This document shows, piece after piece, positions 27,097-36,696 of a stretch of 64,000 nucleotides of DNA (position 1 is its first letter; each line of letters starts with the position of its first letter). The DNA is taken from assembly GCF_004803475.1 (NCBI RefSeq), contig NZ_SRKY01000002.1, forward strand, positions 186,001 through 250,000, written 5' to 3'. Both the position numbers and the translations under genes were made by a program. This stretch comes from Aliishimia ponticola (GTDB lineage: Bacteria > Pseudomonadota > Alphaproteobacteria > Rhodobacterales > Rhodobacteraceae). Under the pieces are notes generated by a model that was not told the origin of the DNA, ran no database searches, and was given only the letters and a program-made list of their open reading frames with translations.

Positions 27097-28428
27097 ATGA
27101 CACATGCCGATCTGTATGACGACGCCGATGAAATGCCGCCGCTGGGTCAGGCCATTCCGCTGGGTATCCAGCACGTCCTGGCGATGTTCGCCTCCAACGT
27201 GACGCCGGCGATCATCGTCGCGGGCGCGGCGGGGTTCGGCTTTGGCTCGAACAGCCCGGATTTCCCAATGATGATCTACATGATCCAGATGTCGATGCTG
27301 TTTGCAGGTGTCGCCACGCTGTTTCAGACGGTTGGCTTGGGGCCGGTCGGCGCGCGGCTGCCGATCATGCAGGGCACGTCCTTTGCCTTTCTGCCGGTGA
27401 TGATCCCGGCAGTGGCCGGGCAGGGCGTTGCCGGGTTGGCCGGGTTGATGACCGGCGTGATTATCGGTGGGATCTTCCATTTCTTCATCGGGACATTCGT
27501 GGGACGCATCCGCTTTGCCCTGCCGCCATTGGTGACCGGTCTGATCGTGTTGATGATCGGCCTGTCGCTGGTCAAGGTCGGCATCCAATACGCGGCGGGT
27601 GGCGTTCCATTGATCGGCAAGCCGGAATTCGGCTCGCTTGCCATGTGGACACCGGCGCTGGTGGTGATCGTGGTGACGCTTGCGATCAAGTTCTTCACAC
27701 GCGGGATGCTCTCCGTCTCGGCCGTGCTGATCGGCCTGATCGTCGGCTACCTCGTGGCGCTGGCCATGGGGCAGGTGAATTTCGGCAATATCGGCCGGGC
27801 GGCATCCTTTGCGGTGCCCGAGCCATTCAAATGGGGATATGCCTTCGATTCCGCGATCATCATCGGGATGTGCTTCATGGCGATCATCTCGGCGATTGAA
27901 ACAGTCGGCGATGTCAGCGGCATCACCAAGGGCGGCGCGGGCCGCGAGGCGACAGACCGCGAAATTTCCGGCGCGACCTATGCCGATGGGCTTGGCACCG
28001 CCATCTCCGGCATCTTCGGCGGGCTGCCCAATACCTCCTTCAGTCAGAATGTCGGCCTGATCTCCATGACCGGGGTGATGAGCCGCCATGTCGTTACCAT
28101 CGGTGCGCTGATCCTGATCCTGTGCGGTCTGGTGCCCAAGGTTGGCGCTGCCGTGTCTACCGTGCCGATCAACGTGCTGGGGGGCGGTGTCATCGTGATG
28201 TTCGGAATGGTCGCGGCTGCGGGCGTGAATATGCTGTCGGATGTGAATTGGAGCCGCCGCAACATGGTGATCTTCGCCGTGTCGCTTTCTGTGGGCTTTG
28301 GGTTGCAACTCGTGCCAGAGGCGTTGCAACACATGCCACGCACGGCGCAGATCCTCCTGACCTCCGGGCTGTTGCCAGCGGCGTTCCTGTCCATCGTGCT
28401 TAACCTGGCCCTGCCAGACGAAGACTAA
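27097..28428 (+). CDS. Nucleobase:cation symporter-2 family (xanthine/uracil-type) permease
   Basis: The 443-residue membrane protein has about twelve or more hydrophobic segments and NCS2/NAT family motifs: QHVLAMFASNVTPAII near the start, PIMQGTSFAFLPVMIPA, and the substrate-site helix SAIETVGDVSGITKGG followed by GLGTAISGIFGGLPNTSFSQNVGLI. The family imports xanthine, uric acid or uracil with protons or sodium. AAGGGA before 27097 supports this start. A class III aminotransferase follows on the same strand, compatible with a pyrimidine/beta-alanine or purine link, but this is only an inference. Confidence 0.93.
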   Translation: MTHADLYDDADEMPPLGQAIPLGIQHVLAMFASNVTPAIIVAGAAGFGFGSNSPDFPMMIYMIQMSMLFAGVATLFQTVGLGPVGARLPIMQGTSFAFLPVMIPAVAGQGVAGLAGLMTGVIIGGIFHFFIGTFVGRIRFALPPLVTGLIVLMIGLSLVKVGIQYAAGGVPLIGKPEFGSLAMWTPALVVIVVTLAIKFFTRGMLSVSAVLIGLIVGYLVALAMGQVNFGNIGRAASFAVPEPFKWGYAFDSAIIIGMCFMAIISAIETVGDVSGITKGGAGREATDREISGATYADGLGTAISGIFGGLPNTSFSQNVGLISMTGVMSRHVVTIGALILILCGLVPKVGAAVSTVPINVLGGGVIVMFGMVAAAGVNMLSDVNWSRRNMVIFAVSLSVGFGLQLVPEALQHMPRTAQILLTSGLLPAAFLSIVLNLALPDED

Positions 28429-28543
28429 CCGCAGGGCGAAATCAACCAAAGGTCCAAGCATCGGGGCGGGCTGCGTTGTGCAAGGCTTGCCCCGGGCCGG
28501 GTTTCGTGGCCTGCTTACCGAAAATGAACAAGGAGTCGGCCCC

Positions 28544-29893
28544 GTGAAAGACGATAATTTCTTACGTGAGAACAACGCCCGTCACATGTGGCACCCGATG
28601 GGTCATCCGGGCGCCGCGATGGAGCATCCGCCGACGGTGATCATGGGCGCGCAAGGCTCTACCATCACCGATCTGGACGGGGCGACCGTGGTCGATGCGG
28701 TGGGCGGCCTGTGGTGCGTGAACCTTGGCTATTCCAACGACAAGGTGAAAGAGGCGGTTGCCAAGCAGCTTTACGATCTGCCCTATTATTCGGCCTTTGC
28801 GGGCACCACGAACCCGGCCGCGATCGAAGCGTCGTATCTGGTGCGCGAATTCTTTGCTGAAGACGGGATCGAACGGGTGTTCTTTACCTCCGGCGGGTCG
28901 GACAGTGTCGATACCTGCCTGCGGCTGGCCCGGCAATATCATCGCCTGCGAGGAGAGCCGAACCGCACCAAGTTCATGTCGCTGAAAAAGGGCTATCACG
29001 GGACGCATTTCGGCGGCGCATCGGTCAATGGCAACAACCGGTTCCGCATCAATTACGAGCCGCTTCTGGCAGGATGTTTCCACCTGACGGCGCCTTATAC
29101 CTATCGCAACCCCTATGACGAAACGGACCCTGCGCGGCTGGCGCAACTGATTGCACAAGCGGCAGAGGACGAAATCCAGTTCCAGGGGCCGGGCTCCATC
29201 GCGGCGTTCATCATGGAGCCGATCCTTGGTGCGGGCGGCGTTCTTGTGCCGCATGAGACCTTCATGCCGCTGATGCGTGACATCTGCGACCGTCACGGAA
29301 TCCTGATGATCGCGGATGAGGTGATCTGCGGCTTCGGGCGCACCGGCGATTGGAGCGGGTCGCGTCATTGGGGCGTCAAGCCGGACCTCATGTCGGCGGC
29401 CAAGGGCATCACCTCGGGTTACTTCCCCGTCGGGGCGGCGCTGATTTCCGGCAAGGTGGCAGAGGTGTTCGAAAAGTCGGACGAGGCCGGGGCGATTTAC
29501 CACGGCTACACCTATTCGGCGCATCCGGTTGGGGCGGCGGCGGTGATTGCCTGCCTTGAGGAAACGCTGCGTCTGGATACCAAGACCAACGCGGCGGCGC
29601 GCGGCACCCAGCTTTACGAAGGCTGCCTGAAACTTGCGGAGAAATACGATGTCATCGGTGATGTCCGCGGTGGTCACGGGCTGATGACCGGGCTGGAGGT
29701 CGTCAGCGACCCAGCGGCGAAAACGCCGATGGGCAATGACGCCATGCAACGGCTGCACAAAGCGACCTATGAGGCGGGTACGATGGTGCGGGTCGGGGGC
29801 AACAACATCATGATGTCGCCGCCGCTGGTCATTACCGAGGCCGAGGTCGATAGCATTCTGGATGCGCTTGATGCCGGTTTTGCCGCCATCTGA
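28544..29893 (+). CDS. Class III omega-aminotransferase (PLP-dependent), copy 1
   Basis: A 449-residue fold-type I aminotransferase. The start is GTG 28544 with AAGGAG 10 bases upstream; it gives [18 protein letters not shown], matching the N-terminus of the second copy at 53661-55013. Motifs: [19 protein letters not shown] for PLP phosphate, [13 protein letters not shown] with the PLP-binding Asp, and the Schiff-base Lys in [15 protein letters not shown]. Relatives act on beta-alanine, taurine, putrescine or other omega-amines. Position after an NCS2 permease would fit beta-alanine from uracil breakdown, but the other rut/pyd genes are absent. Confidence 0.93.
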   Translation: MKDDNFLRENNARHMWHPMGHPGAAMEHPPTVIMGAQGSTITDLDGATVVDAVGGLWCVNLGYSNDKVKEAVAKQLYDLPYYSAFAGTTNPAAIEASYLVREFFAEDGIERVFFTSGGSDSVDTCLRLARQYHRLRGEPNRTKFMSLKKGYHGTHFGGASVNGNNRFRINYEPLLAGCFHLTAPYTYRNPYDETDPARLAQLIAQAAEDEIQFQGPGSIAAFIMEPILGAGGVLVPHETFMPLMRDICDRHGILMIADEVICGFGRTGDWSGSRHWGVKPDLMSAAKGITSGYFPVGAALISGKVAEVFEKSDEAGAIYHGYTYSAHPVGAAAVIACLEETLRLDTKTNAAARGTQLYEGCLKLAEKYDVIGDVRGGHGLMTGLEVVSDPAAKTPMGNDAMQRLHKATYEAGTMVRVGGNNIMMSPPLVITEAEVDSILDALDAGFAAI

Positions 29894-29991
29894 TACGCGG
29901 GCCGACAAAATGGTATTCCGGCGCGATTGAGTTTGCGCCGGAGCCCAATTGCGGGTTCAGAATCGCCCGCGCCCGTGCTAGATATCGCGGA

Positions 29992-31824
29992 ATGGCGCAT
30001 CTAGACCCCAACATAAGCGAAAATCACCCTGTCATCCGGCAACTGGACGAGGCGGCAATCAACCGTATCGCCGCCGGGGAGGTCGTGGAACGGCCTGCCT
30101 CTGCCGTGAAGGAACTGGTGGAAAACGCGCTGGATGCGGGCGCGCGCCGGATCACCGTGGATTGTGCCGACGGCGGCAAGCGTCTGATCCGGGTCACGGA
30201 TGACGGCTGCGGGATTGCCGCTGACGATCTGCCGCTGGCCCTGTCACGCCACGCCACGTCCAAAATCGACGGCACGGACCTGCTGAACATTCACACATTC
30301 GGATTCCGGGGCGAGGCGCTGCCATCTTTGGGCGCTGTGGGGCGCTTGACCGTCACCAGCCGCGTGGCCGGGCAGGATGCCGCAGAAATTCTGGTTGAAG
30401 GCGGGACGGTCAATGCCGTGCGTCCAGCCGCGCTGAACAGCGGCACCGTGGTAACCCTGCGCGAGCTTTTCTATGCGACCCCGGCGCGGCTCAAGTTCCT
30501 GCGGACGGACCGCGCGGAATCGCAGGCGATTGCAGATGTGGTCAAACGTTTGTCGATGGCGGAGCCTTTCGTGCAGTTCATCCTGCGCGACGTGTCCGGC
30601 GACGCTCCGCGAGAGATCTTCCGGGCCGAGGGCGAAACCGGCGATCTGTTCGATGCGCTGCATGGGCGCCTGTCCGGGGTGATCGGGCGCGAATTCGCGG
30701 AAAACGCGCTACGCATCGATGCGGAGCGGGAAGGGCTGCACCTGACGGGCTATGCGGCGCTGCCCACCTATTCGCGCGGGGCCGCGGTTGCGCAATACTT
30801 GTTCGTCAACGGGCGGCCAGTGCGCGACAAGCTGTTGGTCGGTGCGCTCCGGGCGGCCTATTTCGATTTCCTCAGCCGGGATCGTCACCCCGTCGCGGCG
30901 CTGTTTCTGGACTGTGATCCGAAGCTGGTGGACGTCAATGTGCACCCCGCCAAGTCCGAAGTGCGCTTCCGCGATCCGGGTATGGCGCGGGGGTTGATCG
31001 TCTCGGCGCTGCGCCATGCCCTGGCCGAGGCCGGGCATCGCGCATCGACCACGGTCGCTGGGGCGACGCTGGGCGCGATGCGGCCCGAACCCACGGGCGC
31101 GCGGGTCTATCAGATGGACCGGCCCGGACCCGTGGCGCGCAGCCTGTCTTATGATGCGCAAATGCCGGTCTTCGAGGAAACCGCGCCGGTCTTTGCCCGT
31201 GTCGATGCGCTGCCGGAGCAATCTGCCGATCAGCCCGAACCGGACTATCCGCTGGGCGCGGCGCGCGGCCAGGTGCACGAGAATTACATCATCGCGCAGA
31301 CTGCATCGGGTATGGTGATTGTCGATCAGCACGCGGCGCATGAACGGCTGGTTTATGAAAAGCTGAAACGTCAGATGGCGGAAAACGGCGTTGCCGCGCA
31401 GGCATTGCTGATCCCCGAAATCGTTGAGCTTTCCGCCGGCGACCGTGCCCGCCTGCTGGAGGTCGCCGAAGACTTGGCGCGCTTCGGCCTTGGGGTGGAA
31501 CCCTTTGGCGGCAACGCCATTGCGGTGCGTGAAACCCCGGCCTTGCTGGGCGAAGTCAACGCGCGGGCGCTAGTGCTCGATATTCTGGATGAACTCAGCG
31601 ATCAGGGCGAAAGCCTGCTGGTTCAGGCCAAGCTGGAAGCGATCCTTAGCCGGGTGGCCTGTCACGGGTCGATCCGGTCCGGGCGCCGGATGCGCGCCGA
31701 TGAGATGAACGCGCTGCTGCGCGAGATGGAGGCCACGCCGCATTCCGGGCAATGCAATCACGGGCGGCCGACCTATGTGGAATTGAAACTCGCCGATATC
31801 GAAAGGCTTTTCGGACGCACATGA
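29992..31824 (+). CDS. mutL: DNA mismatch repair protein MutL
   Basis: The 610-residue protein has the GHKL ATPase core ([46 protein letters not shown]), a transducer domain, a Pro-rich linker and a C-terminal dimerisation domain. The latter carries [14 protein letters not shown] and [11 protein letters not shown], the metal-binding endonuclease motifs found in bacteria that lack MutH. It couples MutS mismatch recognition to strand nicking. The stop overlaps the rmuC start by 4 bases. Confidence 0.97.
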   Translation: MAHLDPNISENHPVIRQLDEAAINRIAAGEVVERPASAVKELVENALDAGARRITVDCADGGKRLIRVTDDGCGIAADDLPLALSRHATSKIDGTDLLNIHTFGFRGEALPSLGAVGRLTVTSRVAGQDAAEILVEGGTVNAVRPAALNSGTVVTLRELFYATPARLKFLRTDRAESQAIADVVKRLSMAEPFVQFILRDVSGDAPREIFRAEGETGDLFDALHGRLSGVIGREFAENALRIDAEREGLHLTGYAALPTYSRGAAVAQYLFVNGRPVRDKLLVGALRAAYFDFLSRDRHPVAALFLDCDPKLVDVNVHPAKSEVRFRDPGMARGLIVSALRHALAEAGHRASTTVAGATLGAMRPEPTGARVYQMDRPGPVARSLSYDAQMPVFEETAPVFARVDALPEQSADQPEPDYPLGAARGQVHENYIIAQTASGMVIVDQHAAHERLVYEKLKRQMAENGVAAQALLIPEIVELSAGDRARLLEVAEDLARFGLGVEPFGGNAIAVRETPALLGEVNARALVLDILDELSDQGESLLVQAKLEAILSRVACHGSIRSGRRMRADEMNALLREMEATPHSGQCNHGRPTYVELKLADIERLFGRT

Positions 31825-33053
31825 TTCAAATCGGCGAATACAGTTTCTCGCTCGAAGACCCGCTTGTGATCGCGGGGCTGGTCGGGGCGGGGCTGATGCT
31901 TTTGGTTCTGGTTTTGCTGATCCTTGCCGTTGTGCGGGCGGGACGCTCTGCCCGCCTGACAGAGCCGCTGGCCGCGCAGATGGTGCAGCTTGGCCGCAAT
32001 GTGCAAACGCTGGCGCAGGGGCAGACAGAACTGCGCGGCGGGCTGCAGATGGTGTCGGATACGGCGACCTCCGGGCAGGCGCAATTGGCGCAACTGGTCG
32101 AACAACGCTTGGCCGGGGTTCAGTCGCAGATGCAAGACCGGCTTGCGGATAACGCGATGCGTGCGCAGCGGGCGATGACCGAAATGCAAGAACGGATGCG
32201 TGAAACGCTGCATGGGTCGTCCAAGCAGACCGCTACCTCGTTGAGCGCGCTGCAAGAGCGTCTGGCCGCCATCGACAAGGCGCAGGACAATATCACCAAG
32301 CTTTCCGGCGATGTTCTAAGCCTTCAGGATATTCTGTCGAACAAGCAGCGGCGCGGCATGTTTGGCGAGATTCAGCTTCAGGACATCGTCAGTCAGGCGT
32401 TGCCCTCCGATGCCTATGCGTTTCAGGCGACGCTTTCCAACGGGCGGCGCGCCGATTGTCTGATCCATTTGCCGAACCCGCCGGGGCCGATCGTGATCGA
32501 CGCGAAATTCCCGCTGGAGGACTTCGAAGCGCTGGCGCAGGCGGAAACGAAGGAGGCGGCTGACCGTGCTCTCAAAGGTTTCGGCAATGCGGTGCGGGTG
32601 CATATCCGGGCTATCGCGGAACGCTATATCATTGATGGTGAAACCGCCGATGGCGCGCTGATGTTCGTGCCTTCCGAAGCGATTTATGCCGAGTTGCATG
32701 CCCGGTTGCCGCATGTGGTCCGCGAAGGGTTCGAGGCGCGTGTCTGGATCGTGTCACCAACCACCTGCATGGCCACGCTTAACACCATGCGGGCGGTTCT
32801 GAAGGACGCGCGGATGCGGGAACAGGCCGGGGAAATCCGGAAAATGCTGCGGCAGTTGCATCGCGATGTGGAGCTTGTCGTCGAACGCGCTGGCAAGCTG
32901 GAAACCCATTTCGACCAGGCGCGGCGCGATGTCGAAGGGATCACAACGGCGGCGGAACGTGCCGGAAAACGCGCGACACGGCTGGAGAATTTCGACTTCG
33001 AGGATGTCGCCGATAGCAATATCGTATCGCTGGGCAAGCCTGAACCGCGATAA
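31821..33053 (+). CDS. rmuC: DNA recombination protein RmuC
   Basis: A 410-residue RmuC family protein: an N-terminal membrane anchor (about residues 14-36), a coiled-coil region (about 50-160), then the conserved nuclease-like domain with [28 protein letters not shown] and [14 protein letters not shown]. RmuC limits recombination at short inverted repeats. ATG 31821 overlaps the mutL stop, so the two repair-linked genes are co-translated. It ends next to a bidirectional terminator shared with the convergent flagellin gene. Confidence 0.95.
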   Translation: MIQIGEYSFSLEDPLVIAGLVGAGLMLLVLVLLILAVVRAGRSARLTEPLAAQMVQLGRNVQTLAQGQTELRGGLQMVSDTATSGQAQLAQLVEQRLAGVQSQMQDRLADNAMRAQRAMTEMQERMRETLHGSSKQTATSLSALQERLAAIDKAQDNITKLSGDVLSLQDILSNKQRRGMFGEIQLQDIVSQALPSDAYAFQATLSNGRRADCLIHLPNPPGPIVIDAKFPLEDFEALAQAETKEAADRALKGFGNAVRVHIRAIAERYIIDGETADGALMFVPSEAIYAELHARLPHVVREGFEARVWIVSPTTCMATLNTMRAVLKDARMREQAGEIRKMLRQLHRDVELVVERAGKLETHFDQARRDVEGITTAAERAGKRATRLENFDFEDVADSNIVSLGKPEPR

Positions 33054-33082
33054 CCGGCCCCCCGGTTGAACAAGGGGGCCGG
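33054..33082. terminator. Bidirectional terminator between rmuC and flagellin
   Basis: CCGGCCCCC (33054-33062) pairs with GGGGGCCGG (33074-33082) in a perfect 9-bp stem with an 11-nt loop. It lies immediately after the rmuC stop and 46 bases past the flagellin stop on the other strand. A T-run is weak on both sides. Confidence 0.65.
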
Positions 33083-33127
33083 CTTCTGAGGTCGGGCGGA
33101 TAGGTTGAGGGGACCGCCCAGAGGGTC

Positions 33128-33952
33128 TTAGCGGAACAGCTGCAGGATGGTCTGCGGCGACTGGTTCGCGATGGACAGCGACTGAACCGCCAGCGATTGC
33201 TGGGTTTGCAACGCTGTCAATCGGGCCGAGGCCTCTTCCATATCCGCATCGACGAGCGAGCCAATGCCGGTTTGCATCGCATCAGTCACGCGCGAGATGA
33301 ATTCCGACTGGTCGGAAATCCGGCTGGACGAGGCACCCAGGGCCGCGGCCGCATCGACGGCGGTCTGGATGTGGGCTTCGATCGCTGCTATCGACGTTTC
33401 CGCAGCGCTGGCGGAGCTGACATCAATGTCGCTCAGGTCAAGGTTCGACGTGAAATCCACAGCCGTCACGGTGATGTTCGCCGCTGTCACGCCGCCGGAG
33501 CTATCCCGGTCGATGGAGGACAGAACCGTCAGATCCACGCCATCGTCGTTCAGCAGGTTCATGCCGTTGAACTGAGAGGCGGAGATGATGGACGTCACCT
33601 GATTGGACAGCTCGAGCACGTCGTTGCCCAGTTTGGTGTAGTCGACGTTTTCACCGGTTGCGGCGACGACCTTTTCCTTGATGTCGTTGAGCACGTTGAC
33701 GATTTGCTCGGCACCGGCAGAGGCAACAGCCAGCGTGGATTCGCCAAGGGCCAGCGAGTCGGACACGGCCTTGAAGCCGGACACGTCGGATTCCATGACC
33801 TTGGAAATCGCCCAGATGGACGAGTTGTCTTTGGCGCTGTTGATGTCCTTACCGGTCGAGATCGCGGTTTGCGTGCTCGACAGGTCGTTGTTTACAGAGC
33901 GCAGAGTTTGAAGCGCAGTCATTGCGCTTGTGTTCGTAAGAATGCTCGACAT
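33128..33952 (-). CDS. Flagellin
   Basis: The 274-residue protein has conserved flagellin ends. The N-terminal D0/D1 helix is SSILTNTSAMTALQTLRSVNNDL with TAISTGKDINSAKDN; the C-terminal D1/D0 part ends in QTQQSLAVQSLSIANQSPQTILQLFR. The central region is short, so the variable domains are minimal, as in many alphaproteobacteria. ATG 33952 has GGAAGG 8-13 bases upstream. No other flagellar or chemotaxis gene lies in the window, so this filament gene is separated from any flagellar cluster. Export is by the flagellar type III system, without a cleaved signal. Confidence 0.95.
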   Translation of the reverse strand: MSSILTNTSAMTALQTLRSVNNDLSSTQTAISTGKDINSAKDNSSIWAISKVMESDVSGFKAVSDSLALGESTLAVASAGAEQIVNVLNDIKEKVVAATGENVDYTKLGNDVLELSNQVTSIISASQFNGMNLLNDDGVDLTVLSSIDRDSSGGVTAANITVTAVDFTSNLDLSDIDVSSASAAETSIAAIEAHIQTAVDAAAALGASSSRISDQSEFISRVTDAMQTGIGSLVDADMEEASARLTALQTQQSLAVQSLSIANQSPQTILQLFR

Positions 33953-34322
33953 GTCTATTCCTTCCGTTCGTGACATTCGACAAAAATCGCCGCGGTATTT
34001 AGCGGCGGACGGTCAGTCTTTCTGACGAGTGCAACGACCGGATGCCGATCCTGCGCCACCCTTCAACGAGGATGCGGCGTTAACATGTGCGTTAAACTGT
34101 TAAGAGATGCCTAACGTCCGGGGGGATTTCGGGGGGGTATGCGGAAAACTTCGCGAACAAAGGGCTGAATCCCTGCAAGCCCATGGAATCGCTGCGAAGT
34201 TTAATTGAGGAACAGCCAGATTTTCCCGCCAGAAAAGCGAAATGCCGGTGTCACCTGCCTGCTCTACGCGGGAGTGCGGCGTTTACGTGTTTTAATGCGG
34301 ACGCGAATGCAGCGAGGCTGCG
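33953..34322. other. Gene-free region upstream of flagellin
   Basis: These 370 bases contain no convincing coding frame. The part next to flagellin is its leader and promoter region, including the hairpin at 33988-34007; the AT-richer stretch around 34080-34115 (GTTAAC and TTAAGAG repeats) could hold the promoter, but I cannot identify a sigma-28 or sigma-54 consensus. The far part is the downstream flank of the SDR gene. Confidence 0.5.
33988..34007 (-). other. Hairpin in the flagellin mRNA leader
   Basis: CGCCGC and GCGGCG form a 6-bp GC stem with an 8-nt AT-rich loop, 36 bases before the flagellin start codon. Flagellin leaders in alphaproteobacteria can be targets of the post-transcriptional regulator FlbT; this structure is a candidate site, not a proven one. 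Confidence 0.4.
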
Positions 34323-35087
34323 TCAGGATTGTGGCAAATCCTTACGAAGCGCCGGCAGACCGATTCCAGTGGATTCGAATCCCCCATCCACGGCGAGTAT
34401 CTGCCCGGTGATGTAACTGGCGTCCTCCGACACCAGAAAACAGATCGCATTGGCCAGTTCCTGTTCGCTGCCATAGCGGTTCAACGGGATCGCGGCGTGG
34501 TAGGCATCGATGATATCCTGGGTATGCACGGCCATGGCCAACTTCGTGCGCACGGGGCCCGGCGCAACGGCATTGACGCGAATGCCGACCTCGCCAAGTT
34601 CGACAGCCTGCTGCTTGGTCAGGTGTTCCAGCGCGGCCTTGGAAGTGCCGTAGGCCACGCGCAGGGTCGATGCACGCAAGCCAGAGATCGACGTGATGTT
34701 GACCACGGACGCGCCGGTTGCGGCCTCCAGCATTGGGCGGAATTTCTGCACCATCAGGAAAGGCGCATCGAGATTGGTCGCCATGACCTCGCGCCAAAGC
34801 GCGTGATCCATGTCCGCCATGGGGCCGAACCGCGCGATGCCAGCATTGTTCACTAGGGCGGTCAGCGCGGGCCATTCGGCTTGTAGCTTGTCGTGAAGCG
34901 CGTCGATTTCATCGGGTTTTGACACATCGGTGATGCAGGCGCGCGCGTTCTCCAGCCCCTCTGACGCGCGGACGAGTTCTTCGCCGTCGTAATCGACCAT
35001 CGCCACATGCCAGCCCCGGTCCAGCAGCGTTTTCGCCGTCGCCAGACCAATGCCGCGCGCCGCGCCTGTGATCAACGCTGTCTTCAT
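34323..35087 (-). CDS. Short-chain dehydrogenase/reductase
   Basis: The 254-residue classical SDR has the cofactor motif TGAARGIG near residues 8-14, the NNAG motif, a catalytic Ser in NITSISG, the YxxxK pair in YGTSK, and the PGPVRT segment. The C-terminal ITGQILAVDGGF is typical of 3-oxoacyl-ACP-reductase-like or sugar/alcohol SDRs. An acidic residue after beta-2 (VDYDG) suggests NAD rather than NADP. AGGAGAAG lies just before ATG 35087. The substrate is unknown. A terminator separates it from the upstream chrR gene, so it is its own unit. Confidence 0.92.
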   Translation of the reverse strand: MKTALITGAARGIGLATAKTLLDRGWHVAMVDYDGEELVRASEGLENARACITDVSKPDEIDALHDKLQAEWPALTALVNNAGIARFGPMADMDHALWREVMATNLDAPFLMVQKFRPMLEAATGASVVNITSISGLRASTLRVAYGTSKAALEHLTKQQAVELGEVGIRVNAVAPGPVRTKLAMAVHTQDIIDAYHAAIPLNRYGSEQELANAICFLVSEDASYITGQILAVDGGFESTGIGLPALRKDLPQS

Positions 35088-35145
35088 GGGCTTCTCCTCC
35101 GCTCTATCCCTGACACGACATTGCCGTGCGATGCCGGAAATAGAA

Positions 35146-35174
35146 AGGCCCCGACCGGGGGATGGTCGGGGCCT
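35146..35174 (-). terminator. Terminator of the rpoE-chrR operon
   Basis: AGGCCCCGACC (35146-35156) and GGTCGGGGCCT (35164-35174) form a perfect 11-bp stem with a 7-nt loop, 40 bases after the chrR stop. On the minus strand the stem is followed by TTCTATTTCC, a weak U-rich tract. Confidence 0.8.
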
Positions 35175-35213
35175 ATTGCCCTCGGGTCGGACCGTGGCGC
35201 GGGGAGCCCGAGG

Positions 35214-35870
35214 TCAAATTCTCAAGAGTGGCTGGATCAGGCGGGGGATGATGCCGGTGAAGCGAAGCGGCGCATCCGTCACCGCAAGGCAGATGCAGTC
35301 TTCGTGGATATCCGCGACGGGAGTGTGCTGCGTGTCGGTATCTGCCGTTTCGACGTCGCCGCGACCGAAATATTCATCCTCATCTGCGAAGGCGCCTTGC
35401 AGCACCATCGTCAGTTCGGTGCCCTTGTGGCCGTGATCGGGCATGGCAGTTCCTGCCGGGATATACAGCATCCGGGCGGTGGCGCTGCGCGATGTGGTCA
35501 GAATTGCCTGTTTCACCCCCATGCCGACAGGCCGCCAGCGGATCTGGTCCAGATCGCCGCCAATATAGTCGCGCAGCGGCGCGGGAAGGATAGAGTCGGA
35601 GGGGCCGGGCGCTGCGCGCTCTTGCACGGGGCCAGCCGCGATACGGGCCATCGTCGCCTCAAGGCTGTCCGAGGCCATGTCCATCGGCGCGGCGATGGTA
35701 TCCTCCAGCACAGCGCCACCCAACGCATCATAGCTTGCCGCTTCGGCGCGGCAGGTATCGCAAAGCGACAGGTGCGACGCGACCATCAGGTTAAACGCTT
35801 CGGGCAGTGTCCCGGCGGCATAGGCCATCAGGATCTCCGGCGTAAGGTGGTGTTTAATTTTCTCAACCAT
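35214..35870 (-). CDS. chrR: ChrR family anti-sigma factor
   Basis: A 218-residue ZAS-type anti-sigma factor. The N-terminal anti-sigma domain has the zinc site: an N-terminal His plus HLSLCDTC (H-x3-C-x2-C). The C-terminal cupin domain contains the metal-binding segment PDHGHKGTELTMVLQG. In Rhodobacter sphaeroides ChrR holds RpoE inactive and releases it on singlet oxygen stress. It begins 6 bases after the rpoE stop, the expected operon order. The metal motifs in both domains are preserved, so the same singlet-oxygen logic is likely. Confidence 0.94.
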   Translation of the reverse strand: MVEKIKHHLTPEILMAYAAGTLPEAFNLMVASHLSLCDTCRAEAASYDALGGAVLEDTIAAPMDMASDSLEATMARIAAGPVQERAAPGPSDSILPAPLRDYIGGDLDQIRWRPVGMGVKQAILTTSRSATARMLYIPAGTAMPDHGHKGTELTMVLQGAFADEDEYFGRGDVETADTDTQHTPVADIHEDCICLAVTDAPLRFTGIIPRLIQPLLRI

Positions 35871-35876
35871 GACTAT

Positions 35877-36428
35877 TCACTTCATCACGTGGCGCAGGCG
35901 GTCCAGCGCCAACCGTATTCTCGATTTGATCGTGCCCAGCGGCAGACCGGTTTCAGATGCGATTTCGGAATGGGACATGTCTCCGAAATACGCTTTTTCA
36001 ATCAATTCCCGTTGTGCATCCGGCAAGTCCTTGATGGCGTTGCCAAGTTGCTGACATTCTTGTTGCAGTGCCAAGACATCGGATTGCTCTGGCGCGGCTT
36101 CGGGACCCCAGGGCAGATCCTCGGGCTCCGGGCGGCGTTCCCGGCGCAGAATGTCGATCCGGCGATTTCGCGCGATGGTGAAGATCCATGTCGATACCGA
36201 CGCACGCGAGGGATCGAACATATGTGCCTTCAACCAGACCGTCGCCATAACGTCCTGCGCGCATTCTTCCGCCAGTGCGGCATCCGCGCCGGACTTCATC
36301 AGGAACCCCTTCACCCGTGGTGCGAAGTGACCGAACAGCTCGGCAAAGGCCTGACGATCCTTGTTGTCTCGAACCCTTTCAATCTGCGCGACCCAAACCG
36401 CGGTGCCGTTACATTTCTCTTTGTCCAT
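35877..36428 (-). CDS. rpoE: RNA polymerase ECF sigma factor RpoE (ChrR-controlled, ECF11 type)
   Basis: From ATG 36428 the protein has 183 residues. Region 2 includes AFAELFGHFAPRVKGFLMKSG, the -10 binding helix STWIFTIARNRRIDILRR, and region 4 is LPDAQRELIEKAYFGDMSHSEIASETGLPLGTIKSRIRLALDRLR. It closely resembles the singlet-oxygen sigma factor of Rhodobacter. A longer frame begins at 36542, but the promoter-like -10 at 36547-36552 would start transcription almost on that codon, and the extra residues are atypical. It shares a divergent regulatory region with the FAD oxidoreductase operon. Confidence 0.93.
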   Translation of the reverse strand: MDKEKCNGTAVWVAQIERVRDNKDRQAFAELFGHFAPRVKGFLMKSGADAALAEECAQDVMATVWLKAHMFDPSRASVSTWIFTIARNRRIDILRRERRPEPEDLPWGPEAAPEQSDVLALQQECQQLGNAIKDLPDAQRELIEKAYFGDMSHSEIASETGLPLGTIKSRIRLALDRLRHVMK

Positions 36429-36546
36429 GCTCACCGGTTTGGTGTCCTCGACGATCCTGTCCAGACCCTCCTGGGCCTGAATGCCAACAAGCGCCTGTTG
36501 CGGCGTCGTTTCGGCAAGGTCCGTATCCATCTCAGTAAACATGTTC

Positions 36547-36576
36547 TGCTTACGGAGTGCCAGCGCGCTTGGATCA
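36547..36576 (-). promoter_or_regulatory. rpoE: RpoE-type promoter for rpoE-chrR (autoregulation)
   Basis: On the minus strand TGATCC (36576-36571) is followed after exactly 18 bases by TAAGCA (36552-36547). This agrees with the Rhodobacter RpoE promoter type (TGATCC-N18-TAAGA). Its distance to the rpoE start at 36428 leaves a leader of about 110 bases. Confidence 0.75.
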
Positions 36577-36600
36577 AAAAAAAAACGTCAAAAAAGTGGA

Positions 36601-36631
36601 TGATCCTTCGCGCGGCAGAAAAACCTGAGAA
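36601..36631 (+). promoter_or_regulatory. RpoE-type promoter for the FAD oxidoreductase operon
   Basis: TGATCC at 36601-36606 is followed after 19 bases by TGAGAA (36626-36631), a one-mismatch relative of the RpoE -10. It points to the operon beginning at 36697 and stands back to back with the rpoE promoter, 24 bases apart. Confidence 0.6.
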
Positions 36632-36696
36632 TAAATCATCCAATCGGCAGCCTCTCGCGTAGAAGGAAAGAACGCAAAATGAGCAGGTGAGACTAT

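Noticed and set aside
26422-28575. Minus-strand open frame of 717 codons opposite the second metal permease and the NCS2 permease
   Set aside because: Crosses two real genes and the intergenic leader; His/Arg/Gln-rich translation without any domain.
35007-36662. Plus-strand open frame of 551 codons opposite chrR and rpoE
   Set aside because: Covers the terminator, two recognised minus genes and the divergent promoters; antisense artefact.
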